In this document: positions 1-4,840 of the stretch, piece after piece
How positions within the stretch are numbered: position 1 is the stretch's first letter
Layout of the letters: every line of letters starts with the position of its first letter
NCBI RefSeq assembly: GCF_021398215.1
Contig: NZ_CP071516.1
Span: 57,981-63,953, forward strand
Source of the DNA: Arthrobacter polaris
GTDB taxonomy: Bacteria; Actinomycetota; Actinomycetes; Actinomycetales; Micrococcaceae
Direction of reading: 5' to 3'
Length of the DNA: 5,973 bases
Program-made: the position numbers and the translations under genes
Notes under the pieces: generated by a model
What the model was told of the DNA's origin: nothing
Databases searched by the model: none
Seen by the model: the letters and a program-made list of their open reading frames with translations, nothing else

Positions 1-2
1 CC

Positions 3-302
3 TCCTATGACGATTCGGCCATAGGTAATGCCTTGCAAATTGCGTGCGGGTACACCGTCAGTACCATTGGGCTGACGTCCAAGACGGCCGCGAGAAATTT
101 GACCGAGCTGGGAGAGCCTCCTGCCGAGCTGGCGGCCCTCGTTGCTCGAACGGTTGGCGTGCTTGAACTTATCCGAGATGAGAAGGCCGGTGAAGTTTGC
201 GAAACAGGCTCAGACGAAGAGTGCGCTCTGGCTACGATGTCGATAAATACCTTCGCCTCAGAGCTCACGTCGGTACTTGATGCATGGAAGCCGTACCTCT
301 AG
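3..302 (+). CDS. C-terminal part of an unrecognised protein (5'-truncated by window edge)
   Basis: The reading frame is open from the first complete codon at 3 to the TAG at 300-302 and has no stop before the window edge, so the gene very probably begins outside. The TTG at 33 is a possible internal start, but no ribosome binding site precedes it and the upstream codons read as ordinary protein. The visible 99 residues are rich in Ala, Leu, Glu and Thr. They look largely helical, with a Glu/Asp/Cys stretch around residues 65-75 and a hydrophobic C-terminus ending in Trp-Lys-Pro-Tyr-Leu. There is no transmembrane segment or catalytic motif. I do not recognise the family and assign no function. 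No gene follows closely on the same strand, so it may be the last gene of its transcript. Confidence 0.55.
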   Translation, partial: SYDDSAIGNALQIACGYTVSTIGLTSKTAARNLTELGEPPAELAALVARTVGVLELIRDEKAGEVCETGSDEECALATMSINTFASELTSVLDAWKPYL

Positions 303-663
303 CCCACACTTACAAAATATCTCCCCAGCTCTGTCGATTTGGGGCGTGTTTCTGACGCTCGCGGGATGGAAAGTTCAGCGGTGAGATTCGCGGCTGTTTC
401 TCAGTGCTTATGGGTAGATTGGGCGGCATGGAGAGTATGGACGTGGATTTGGCGTCCGGCGGTTCGGTGAGTTTTGGGTGTGAGAGTCGTCGCTGGAACG
501 GGGCGTGACGCCCGTGCATTGGTTTGAGCGTGTGGCGTGGTGGCAGACGGCCGGTCGCGCGCCCAGAGGCAGCATGTTCCATATCCATGCTGAGGCTGGG
601 CAGGTGCAATCCAGGATCCGTCACAGCCACCGCACCCCGTTGGTCACGAGCCATTTCCTTTAC
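303..663. other. Intergenic stretch without a supported gene; one perfect palindrome
   Basis: Both strands contain open frames here (about 310-654 on minus, 505-711 on plus). Neither shows a ribosome binding site, recognisable motif or protein-like composition, so I leave them out. The only structure I see is GGGCGTgACGCCC at 501-513, a perfect inverted repeat with 6-bp arms around one base. It could be an operator or chance. The stretch lies upstream of the toxin-antitoxin operon and probably carries its distal promoter region. Confidence 0.4.
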
Positions 664-695
664 CGTGGATTTATCGTGGCTTTTAGTGGATTAAG
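664..695 (+). promoter_or_regulatory. Three phased GTGG repeats upstream of the antitoxin (probable operator)
   Basis: Three related units follow one another: GTGGATTTA from 665, GTGGCTTTTA from 676 and GTGGATTAAG from 686. The GTGG cores are 11 and 10 bp apart, about one helical turn each, so they sit on the same DNA face. They end about 50 bp before the antitoxin ATG. Type II toxin-antitoxin operons are usually autorepressed by the antitoxin or the complex binding repeats at the promoter; that role here is inference. I cannot place -35 and -10 boxes with certainty. Confidence 0.4.
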
Positions 696-744
696 TCTCG
701 TTCGGAGGTAGAGTGGGGATATCACTACTACGACGAGGAAAATC

Positions 745-1125
745 ATGAGCATTGCAACTATTACGAATGCAGGGTTTGCAGGAACTGCGCGTCTTGGGAT
801 TCGTGAAGTCGTGAGGCAACTCAACGGCGCCCTGGGGCAACCTTGGTGGCGGCTCTTACGGGAAGCAAAGATCCTCGGGTCAGCTACAAGTGGGCCCGTG
901 AAAACGGTCCAGAGCCCCGACCGGAGGCAGTGCAGAGACTGTTGCTGGCCCACAGGGCGTGGACCGCTGTGTCCGCGAATGAAGGCGAGCACGTTGCAAG
1001 ATTGTGGTTCATCGGCGCCAACCCTTGGTTGGACGAGGTTTCACCCATTGAAGCAATCAGCAACCTTGAATCAAAAGGTCATAACTGCCGCTCAGGCCAT
1101 GATCGAGGATAGTTTCGCTGGATGA
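745..1125 (+). pseudogene. Antitoxin of a RES-type toxin-antitoxin pair (Xre/MbcA/ParS family), frame broken twice
   Basis: The ATG at 745 follows GAGGAA (735-740) at normal spacing. The first 32 codons and the last 16 (ending IEDSFAG) lie in one frame, which stays open from 745 to the TGA at 1123-1125. The middle is family-like only in the other frame, 843-1073. It reads LVAALTGSKDP, then YKWARENGPEPRPEA, then ARLWFIGANPW, as in antitoxins with a C-terminal toxin-binding (DUF2384-type) domain. Joining the three pieces gives an antitoxin of about 127 residues, of normal length. The joins need one extra base near 841 (CAACC where CAAACC would read Gln-Thr-Leu) and one fewer in AAAA at 1073-1076. 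Translated as written, the middle 77 residues are scrambled and the toxin-binding region is lost. The C-terminal frame ends in the ATGA overlap with the toxin, typical of translational coupling. It may be a real double mutation, a sequencing error at A runs or, less likely, recoding. Confidence 0.75.
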
Positions 1126-1892
1126 AGCGTGTATGTAACATCACCGGTCTCGCTGTTCTGACGCAGCCGTTGGTGGGGTGGCGGATAGCGAAGAGTTCCT
1201 ATGGGGCGCTGTCGCCCCTTCCTCACGGGGCGATGCCTTTGGGAGCGGAGGATCGTGCTGCCTGGTCTCGGTTCGATACTGTTGGGTCGACTATCTATAT
1301 TGCTGACACGAGGCGCACGGCGTTTCTGGAGACCTTGGCACCTATTCGGCTCAGCGCAGAGTTTCGTTCTGCAATTGCGTTTGCTGCTGAACACTTCGGG
1401 AAAACCTTGACTGAAGCACAACACATGGTCGAGGAAGACTGGATTGCCAATGGCAATATGGTCCCCGGCTGGCTTCCCGCCAGTTGGCGCGATGGCCGGC
1501 TCATGTACAAGCTCCAGGTGCCAGCTACCGCCCAATGGGTTGATCTCACGGACGCTGTCTCCATCGCGGCACTCAACCGGGAACCCGGCGTGGCCTTGGG
1601 CAGTATCGGTGAGCCTGAAATTACCCTGGGCACATTCACCGGCAACAACCGCTTGGCCACCACCATGATTGCCGAGTGGATCCGAGAGCAGGTCCTGGAC
1701 GACGGGGGCTATGCCGATGGCATCAAGTTCCACTCGAAATATGGAACGAGTAAGTGCTGGGCGTATTGGCTCAGGCGCCGCGACCTGGGACTGTCGGCCG
1801 ACCCCATCGCCGTTGTCTCTGAACAAGAAATTTATGTTGGAGATCGCGATCTGAAAGCCGTGCTCAAGCTCTACGGCGCCAACTCCCGCTAG
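1122..1892 (+). CDS. RES-domain toxin, predicted NAD+ phosphorylase or NAD+-degrading enzyme
   Basis: This is an uninterrupted frame of 256 codons. Its ATG shares bases with the antitoxin stop (ATGA, 1122-1125), so the two are translationally coupled. The RES signature is visible: Trp20-Arg21 near the N-terminus, then SRFDTVGSTIYIAD (residues 49-62), then Glu70 in FLETLAP. These supply the conserved Arg, Tyr and Glu of the family's active-site pocket. A C-terminal block around residues 199-216 (DGIKFHSKYG, then CWAYW) matches the family's Gly/Ser and aromatic segment. Known RES toxins such as MbcT of Mycobacterium tuberculosis degrade NAD+ by phosphorolysis and are blocked by the partner antitoxin; ParT-type members modify other targets. 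About 100 residues between Glu70 and the last block make it longer than many RES proteins. There is no signal peptide or membrane segment, so it should act in the cytoplasm. The toxin looks intact while its antitoxin frame is broken, which is odd for a living cell. Confidence 0.85.
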   Translation: MKRVCNITGLAVLTQPLVGWRIAKSSYGALSPLPHGAMPLGAEDRAAWSRFDTVGSTIYIADTRRTAFLETLAPIRLSAEFRSAIAFAAEHFGKTLTEAQHMVEEDWIANGNMVPGWLPASWRDGRLMYKLQVPATAQWVDLTDAVSIAALNREPGVALGSIGEPEITLGTFTGNNRLATTMIAEWIREQVLDDGGYADGIKFHSKYGTSKCWAYWLRRRDLGLSADPIAVVSEQEIYVGDRDLKAVLKLYGANSR

Positions 1893-2157
1893 TGTGCAAG
1901 AGATCGATCAGCAGCTGCGACTTATCTCGTGAGGCTCCCCGTCAAGGCCACAGCCGGGGTTGCCCAAGGGCTGGTTCATAGATTGGGCTGAAATCATTCT
2001 GGCAGATATTTGCCCAGTCCTGTGGGTAAATGGTGGACTGACCCTCCCTAATCCGCGCCTGGGCCGCGCTCACCAATAGGCGTGAGGGGAGCCACGAACA
2101 GGCCTGAGAACGAACTGTTAGCGGGGAAGTACTTCAAATCATGCGAGGCATGGCTGA
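1893..2157. other. Intergenic stretch downstream of the toxin, no gene seen
   Basis: No frame on either strand has a start, ribosome binding site and protein-like composition here. A small stem (CAGCC with GGCTG) lies around 1951-1973, but without a T tract I do not call it a terminator. GGCTCCCC near 1932 and GGGGAGCC near 2086 form an 8-bp inverted pair, which is within chance for this length. Confidence 0.4.
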
Positions 2158-2160
2158 ACT

Positions 2161-2523
2161 CTTCTTAGATCGGGAATTCACACACCTCAATCTGTAAATA
2201 CCCTTACGGGCCCGGTACCTGTCCGGGGCCAGCATCGGAAACTGGTCGAGTACAGCAGCGGACGCAGCATCATAACCAACGAGCGGCTGTGGAGTCCGTC
2301 CGGGACACTCGTCAACGTCTGGCTCGCCGACGGCAGCACCAAGATAGCCATGGACTGGGGCGAAGACGGCTACGACCAAACCGGGCTGAACCCAGACGAC
2401 TGGGTACGGGTCACTAGCCCAACAGTCGCTACGGCTGAGATGCTTTCCGAGCTTCAGCCTTCGCCTTCAATTTCGTCAGCTTCGCAGGATCTTGGTACAC
2501 CTCGCGCAGGATCAAATCCATGA
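2161..2523 (+). pseudogene. Protein-coding remnant without a start codon, family unknown
   Basis: One plus-strand frame is open from just after a TGA at 2155-2157 to the TGA at 2521-2523. From about 2242 to 2418 it reads like a genuine soluble beta-rich domain, with segments such as LVEYSSGRSIITNERLW, SGTLVNVWLADGSTKIAMDW and GLNPDDWVRVTS. No ATG, GTG or TTG precedes that segment in frame; the first ATG (about 2350) lies inside it. A nearby ATG at 2141 opens a different frame that stops at 2195-2197. After 2428 the frame runs antisense into the converging DUF4145 gene and becomes Ser/Pro-rich, so the true C-terminus was probably near 2420. The simplest reading is a small gene that lost its 5' end by deletion or frameshift. 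A non-standard start (ATT at 2176 or CTG at 2242) is less likely. I do not recognise the protein. Confidence 0.4.
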
Positions 2524-3100
2524 ACTCTAGAACACCTTCAGCGTCCTCCCCGTCCAAGGAGGCCGTGAAATCTCCATGAGCCATGTCATTTCCGAAGGCG
2601 CGAATTATGTGGGCGGTCTCCCGTGTGAAGTCCTTGATTTTTCCAGCAGCATGCAGTGCATCAATTTTGGCGAACAGCGATTTTCCAGCGACACCATTAT
2701 CCTTCGCTACGGCCTCAATAACGGCTCGCGCCAGCATGACGGAGGAATTCACGGCGCCAATGCTGAAAGTCCTGTGACACTCCGATGCAGGGGCCGCAAT
2801 CTGTTCTGGTACGTCAGGGAAGTCTTGACCTCTAACAAAATGTGGCGCCCACTCTTTGGGGCTTGCATGGTCCCAGTGCGCAACCCCACCAACCTCATGT
2901 TCGAAGTTGGCGGGCACGCTCAGGGCTTGGCCGACTCCAATATTCATTCGCCCACAGGAGTCACACGTGAACGCGGACTCTAGAAGGACATTGGCAATGC
3001 CGCCTGGAGGAAGCTTTCTATTGAAGCCTCGGCCAGTCACGGTCATGTGCGTAAATGTGCCACAACGCCCACAGATTGTCTTCGCCAAGCTGGTCCCCAT
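2429..3100 (-). CDS. Zinc-ribbon plus DUF4145 domain protein
   Basis: This minus-strand gene encodes about 223 residues from the ATG at 3100. The frame extends to a GTG at 3154 and an ATG at 3148, but those codons include a Pro-Pro-Pro that is antisense to the AGGAGG of the divergent gene, so I prefer 3100. The N-terminal third has two Cys-x-x-Cys pairs (residues 10/13 and 46/49, within TICGRCG and FTCDSCGR), consistent with one zinc ribbon. The C-terminal half matches DUF4145: an Ala/Arg-rich helix with LARAVIEAVAKD, a Gly-Lys-Ser-Leu turn, KIDALHAAGKI, then IRAFGNDMAHGD (Arg167, Asn171, His175), ending in a helix with GVLEFMDLILREVY. DUF4145 is known as an accessory domain in restriction endonucleases and as stand-alone proteins, and its Arg-Asn-His helix recalls HEPN folds. 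A role in defence or nucleic-acid handling is therefore possible but unproven. The product should be cytoplasmic, with no membrane segment. Its 3' end overlaps the converging remnant. Confidence 0.8.
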   Translation of the reverse strand: MGTSLAKTICGRCGTFTHMTVTGRGFNRKLPPGGIANVLLESAFTCDSCGRMNIGVGQALSVPANFEHEVGGVAHWDHASPKEWAPHFVRGQDFPDVPEQIAAPASECHRTFSIGAVNSSVMLARAVIEAVAKDNGVAGKSLFAKIDALHAAGKIKDFTRETAHIIRAFGNDMAHGDFTASLDGEDAEGVLEFMDLILREVYQDPAKLTKLKAKAEARKASQP

Positions 3101-3146
3101 TTTCGTTTCGAATATCCCATTCAAGATAGCAGGAGGTGGCCTCGTC

Positions 3147-3377
3147 ATGAGCACTGAAAGTACCGTCCAGCATCTCTCTAGCGGTCACCTCGGTCGGCGC
3201 GTCACGGTCAAGACCAAGCACACCGAGGCGTTGGGCGTGTTGAAAGGGTTCGAGCATGATAGTTCCATCATCGCCAACCTGACCTACGCCGGCACTGACT
3301 ACGTACCTGGCGCCACCACAACCCACGTAACAACTTTCCCCGACCAACGCGCCCTCGCCGGGATGGGGACGAGCTGA
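3147..3377 (+). CDS. Small hypothetical protein, 76 residues, divergent from the DUF4145 gene
   Basis: The ATG at 3147 is preceded by a perfect AGGAGG (3131-3136) at a 10-base spacing, the best ribosome binding site in the window and the reason for this start. An upstream in-frame extension to about 2856 is antisense to the DUF4145 gene and is rejected. The N-terminal 45 residues look like a compact beta-rich domain, with GHLGRRVTVKTKH, then LGVLKGFEHDSS. The 25 C-terminal residues are Thr-rich (TTTHVTTF) and may be unstructured. There are no cysteines, membrane segments or catalytic motifs. Small proteins of this look are common in actinobacterial phage and island DNA, but I cannot name a family. 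It stands ten bases before the next gene on the same strand and is probably co-transcribed with it. Only about 46 bp separate it from the preferred start of the minus-strand gene, so the two promoters must overlap. Confidence 0.7.
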   Translation: MSTESTVQHLSSGHLGRRVTVKTKHTEALGVLKGFEHDSSIIANLTYAGTDYVPGATTTHVTTFPDQRALAGMGTS

Positions 3378-3387
3378 TCGTGCATGA

Positions 3388-4152
3388 ATGAGACACAATG
3401 CACGGCACAATGGACAGCATGAGAACCATGGGGAAATCACCTGCCAACTGTCCAAGAACGCCATCAAGCCGGGCCTCCTATACTGCAGTGAGCCGGAGGC
3501 CTACAGATTTGAGGAATGGTCGCTTGGCTACGGATGGGTCACTGCTATTGGAACGGTTGCACTCGCCATCTTCGCTATAGCCGCGTGGATGACGTCACGC
3601 CACACCCTCAGGATGATGCGTGAGCAAATCGACGAACAGAGGACCGCAACTGAAAACGCCATAAAGGCCGACAGGCAACTCGCAATGGATGGCCGGCAAG
3701 AGCTCCTCCTGGCCGAATACTGCACCGACCTTCTTCGACTCGGCAATATGGCTGGCAATACGGACATCGACTTGACAGCATTTACTTCGGCAACGACCAC
3801 TGCGTGGATGAACTGGGGAATGCATATGTTTCGCATCGACGATGAGTTCCGGACTCTCACGGGAGAGTGGAACATGCACTTCAATTCCGAGTGCCGAGTA
3901 TTGACAGAATTGATTGCGTTCGAAACGGATTACCCTTCTGGCCTAGATCTGCAGGCAAACGTAGATAGCCTCAGAACAATCATCGGCAGTTACATCGGAC
4001 ACATTCAGATCTGGCAAACAGATCCCGACAGGAGAGCTGAAATCCACACCAAATTCATGGACATCCGGAATCCAACCATTTTCCCTCTCCTGCAGTCGAC
4101 GTGGAGTAACGTGTGTGACGCTCGTAAGCGTCACGGCGACACGGTGGCTTGA
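3388..4152 (+). CDS. Hypothetical single-pass membrane protein with probable coiled coil
   Basis: The frame gives 254 residues from the ATG at 3388 to the TGA at 4150-4152. The first 47 residues are polar, with five His, and carry no signal peptide. One clear hydrophobic helix follows at about residues 50-67 (WVTAIGTVALAIFAIAAW). It is followed by Arg and Lys, so the larger C-terminal part is probably cytoplasmic. Residues 71-105 are charged and heptad-like (TLRMMREQIDEQRTATE), suggesting a coiled coil. The remainder is helical with many Trp and Met residues and no motif I know. This layout (one membrane helix, coiled coil, unknown helical domain) resembles small membrane proteins of unknown function often found in islands and phage-defence regions; that likeness is only architectural. 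No strong ribosome binding site precedes the ATG and no later in-frame start exists before the membrane helix. Coupling to the upstream small gene, ten bases away, may drive translation. A strong hairpin lies within its last codons. Confidence 0.7.
   Translation: MRHNARHNGQHENHGEITCQLSKNAIKPGLLYCSEPEAYRFEEWSLGYGWVTAIGTVALAIFAIAAWMTSRHTLRMMREQIDEQRTATENAIKADRQLAMDGRQELLLAEYCTDLLRLGNMAGNTDIDLTAFTSATTTAWMNWGMHMFRIDDEFRTLTGEWNMHFNSECRVLTELIAFETDYPSGLDLQANVDSLRTIIGSYIGHIQIWQTDPDRRAEIHTKFMDIRNPTIFPLLQSTWSNVCDARKRHGDTVA
4115..4134 (+). terminator. Perfect 8-bp hairpin at the 3' end of the membrane-protein gene
   Basis: GTGACGCT (4115-4122) and AGCGTCAC (4127-4134) form a perfect stem around the loop CGTA. 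It ends 15 bases before the stop codon. No T tract follows, so a classical intrinsic terminator is uncertain; it could be a U-less terminator, an mRNA-end stabiliser or a binding site. Confidence 0.3.
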
Positions 4153-4155
4153 GTC

Positions 4156-4307
4156 ATGACTTTTGGGAAGAGTGCTCCGGCAATCGTCATCCGTGCCTTC
4201 ACCCGGAGCAGGTTGCGGAGATGCTGCAGTGAAAGGTGGCGGCCAACGAACGCCACTGCCGCACCCAAGCGTTGAAGGGCGAGGCAATGGCTAATCCTAA
4301 GTTCTAA
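4156..4307 (+). pseudogene. Broken helix-turn-helix gene, possibly excisionase-like (xis relic)
   Basis: An ATG at 4156, four bases after the preceding stop, opens a frame reading MTFGKSAPAIVIRAF. Near 4202 the sense moves to the next frame, giving HPEQVAEMLQ (4200-4229), the typical first helix of excisionase or MerR-like helix-turn-helix domains. A TGA then interrupts it at 4230-4232. Beyond the stop the same frame continues with NERHCRTQALKGE, comparable to the recognition helix and wing, and ends at TAA 4305-4307. One extra C in the CCC run at 4201-4203 would join the start to the helix-turn-helix in frame as Phe-Thr-Pro-Glu-Gln. I infer a decayed excisionase-type DNA-binding protein of an integrative element, since tRNA-derived attachment-like sequence begins about 240 bp downstream. 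As written it can make at most a 39-residue peptide. The assignment rests on a short motif and is tentative. Confidence 0.35.
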
Positions 4308-4421
4308 GGTCAACAGGCCGCAGAGAGTTCGGCGTCGATAAAGTATCAGCACTCACTATGGGATCGGGGCAGACTGGCAACACGGAGGTCTCCCAACAGG
4401 CCGGTGCGGCAGTTTCGACCG

Positions 4422-4440
4422 ACGCGCCATAAACGCGCCA
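4422..4440 (+). repeat. Direct repeat ACGCGCCA, two copies 11 bp apart
   Basis: ACGCGCCA occurs at 4422-4429 and again at 4433-4440, one helical turn apart, with TAA between. In integrative elements, short phased direct repeats beside the attachment core often bind the arm domain of the integrase or the excisionase. That role is inferred only from position, between the helix-turn-helix relic and the tRNA fragment. Confidence 0.35.
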
Positions 4441-4485
4441 GAATCAGCGACAAGTGCCGACTGTTTAGTAACCTTCATTGTTGCG

Positions 4486-4541
4486 AATAACCCTCTAGAA
4501 CAAAAGGTAATGGGGGTCTTGACAAGTCAAAATAACCCTCT
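4486..4541 (+). repeat. Direct repeat AATAACCCTCT, two copies 45 bp apart
   Basis: The identical 11-mer AATAACCCTCT occupies 4486-4496 and 4531-4541; the second copy ends three bases before the tRNA-like segment. Between them lies TTGAC-aa-GTCAA (4521-4532), a small dyad. The arrangement would suit arm-type recombinase sites next to an attachment core, but no recombinase is visible to support it. Confidence 0.4.
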
Positions 4542-4544
4542 CAG

Positions 4545-4585
4545 CCTAAAGCGGGGTCATGGGTTCGAATCCCATAGGAGGCCCA
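4545..4585 (+). other. 3' part of a tRNA gene, probable attachment-site remnant
   Basis: The segment starts with CCTAAAG, like a CCU anticodon and the bases after it. It continues through a variable region and a perfect five-pair T-stem (ATGGG 4559-4563 with CCCAT 4571-4575) around the canonical loop TTCGAAT, then AGGAGGC as an acceptor 3' strand and a degenerate CCA-like end. No matching 5' acceptor strand (GCCTCCT) or D-arm precedes it, so it is not a functional tRNA. Tyrosine recombinases commonly cross over in the anticodon or T-arm region and leave just such a 3' fragment at one end of the element. The source may be a tRNA-Arg(CCU); that identity is a weak inference from the CCTAAAG string. 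I read it as the core of an attL or attR. Confidence 0.55.
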
Positions 4586-4608
4586 TTGGTGGTCGGTAGT
4601 TGCCAATA

Positions 4609-4629
4609 GCCCGCAATGATGGGCGTTTT
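4609..4629 (+). terminator. Weak terminator-like hairpin after the tRNA fragment
   Basis: GCCC (4609-4612) pairs with GGGC (4621-4624) across an eight-base loop, and GTTTT follows. The stem is only four pairs, but the position 24 bp after the tRNA-like end suits a tRNA terminator. Confidence is low. Confidence 0.25.
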
Positions 4630-4640
4630 GGCCACGAAAT

Positions 4641-4708
4641 GGGCCGTTTTCAGGGATACTGACCGCATAGAATGCAACCGTCTTCGGTTCAAATCCGATA
4701 GGTGGCCC
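4641..4708 (+). other. Degenerate tRNA-like cloverleaf (tRNA pseudogene)
   Basis: The last 23 bases (4686-4708) match the tRNA fragment at 4562-4584 in 20 of 23 positions, 124 bp apart. Here the 5' side can also be folded. GGGCCGT (4641-4647) pairs with GTGGCCC (4702-4708) using two G-U pairs. TCAG (4650-4653) pairs with CTGA (4659-4662) as a short D-like arm, GCAT (4665-4668) with ATGC (4672-4675), and TCGG (4684-4687) with CCGA (4695-4698) around the canonical T-loop TTCAAAT. The middle arm has only a three-base loop, so there is no usable anticodon, and the D-loop is too short. It is therefore a decayed tRNA, an attachment-site copy, or a tRNA-like structure of unknown use. The T-arm is firm evidence; the rest of the fold is suggestive. 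Confidence 0.4.
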
Positions 4709-4749
4709 TTCGGGTTTTGAGAACCAAAAGTCCGGATTTACAGGGTTTT

Positions 4750-4785
4750 CGCAGTGGCGGGGTGGGTTTCCACCTCGTCACTGTG
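4750..4785 (+). terminator. Very strong 16-bp hairpin with GTTT tetraloop
   Basis: The arms 4750-4765 and 4770-4785 pair along all sixteen positions, with three G-U pairs in plus-strand RNA, around the loop GTTT (4766-4769). No T run follows on either strand. It may be a U-less terminator for the tRNA-like locus, part of a small RNA, or a recombination-related palindrome. The pairing itself is read directly; the function is unknown. Confidence 0.45.
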
Positions 4786-4807
4786 CGTCTAAATGGCTTT
4801 GGTGTTC

Positions 4808-4840
4808 GAACGCAACGGTCGTCGGTTAGAACCGGTCGTT
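4808..4840 (+). repeat. Third partial copy of the tRNA-like repeat
   Basis: Bases 4808-4827 match 4670-4689 of the preceding tRNA-like unit at 17 of 20 positions, 138 bp apart. They lead into CGGTTAGAACCG, a short dyad where the T-arm would be, with CGGTCGT repeated at 4816-4822 and 4833-4839. The acceptor part is lost. It looks like a more decayed copy of the same unit. Confidence 0.3.

Noticed and set aside
310..654. 114-codon minus-strand open frame
   Set aside because: No ribosome binding site or motif, and a Pro/Arg/His-rich composition typical of a chance frame in GC-rich DNA.
1092..1826. 244-codon minus-strand open frame
   Set aside because: It is antisense to the RES toxin, whose family motifs are clear; the minus frame has none.
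1841..1852. 12-bp palindrome AGATCGCGATCT
   Set aside because: It lies inside the toxin coding sequence, and one such palindrome is expected by chance in about 6 kb.
1932..2093. 8-bp inverted pair GGCTCCCC / GGGGAGCC
   Set aside because: Too short to be terminal repeats of a mobile element, with no target duplication or transposase between; plausible by chance.
3018..3467. 149-codon minus-strand open frame
   Set aside because: Antisense to the small 76-residue gene, which has a perfect AGGAGG; it also overlaps the start of the DUF4145 gene.
4520..4550. TTGACA near 4521 as a promoter -35 box
   Set aside because: No acceptable -10 hexamer at 16-18 bp, and no gene downstream.
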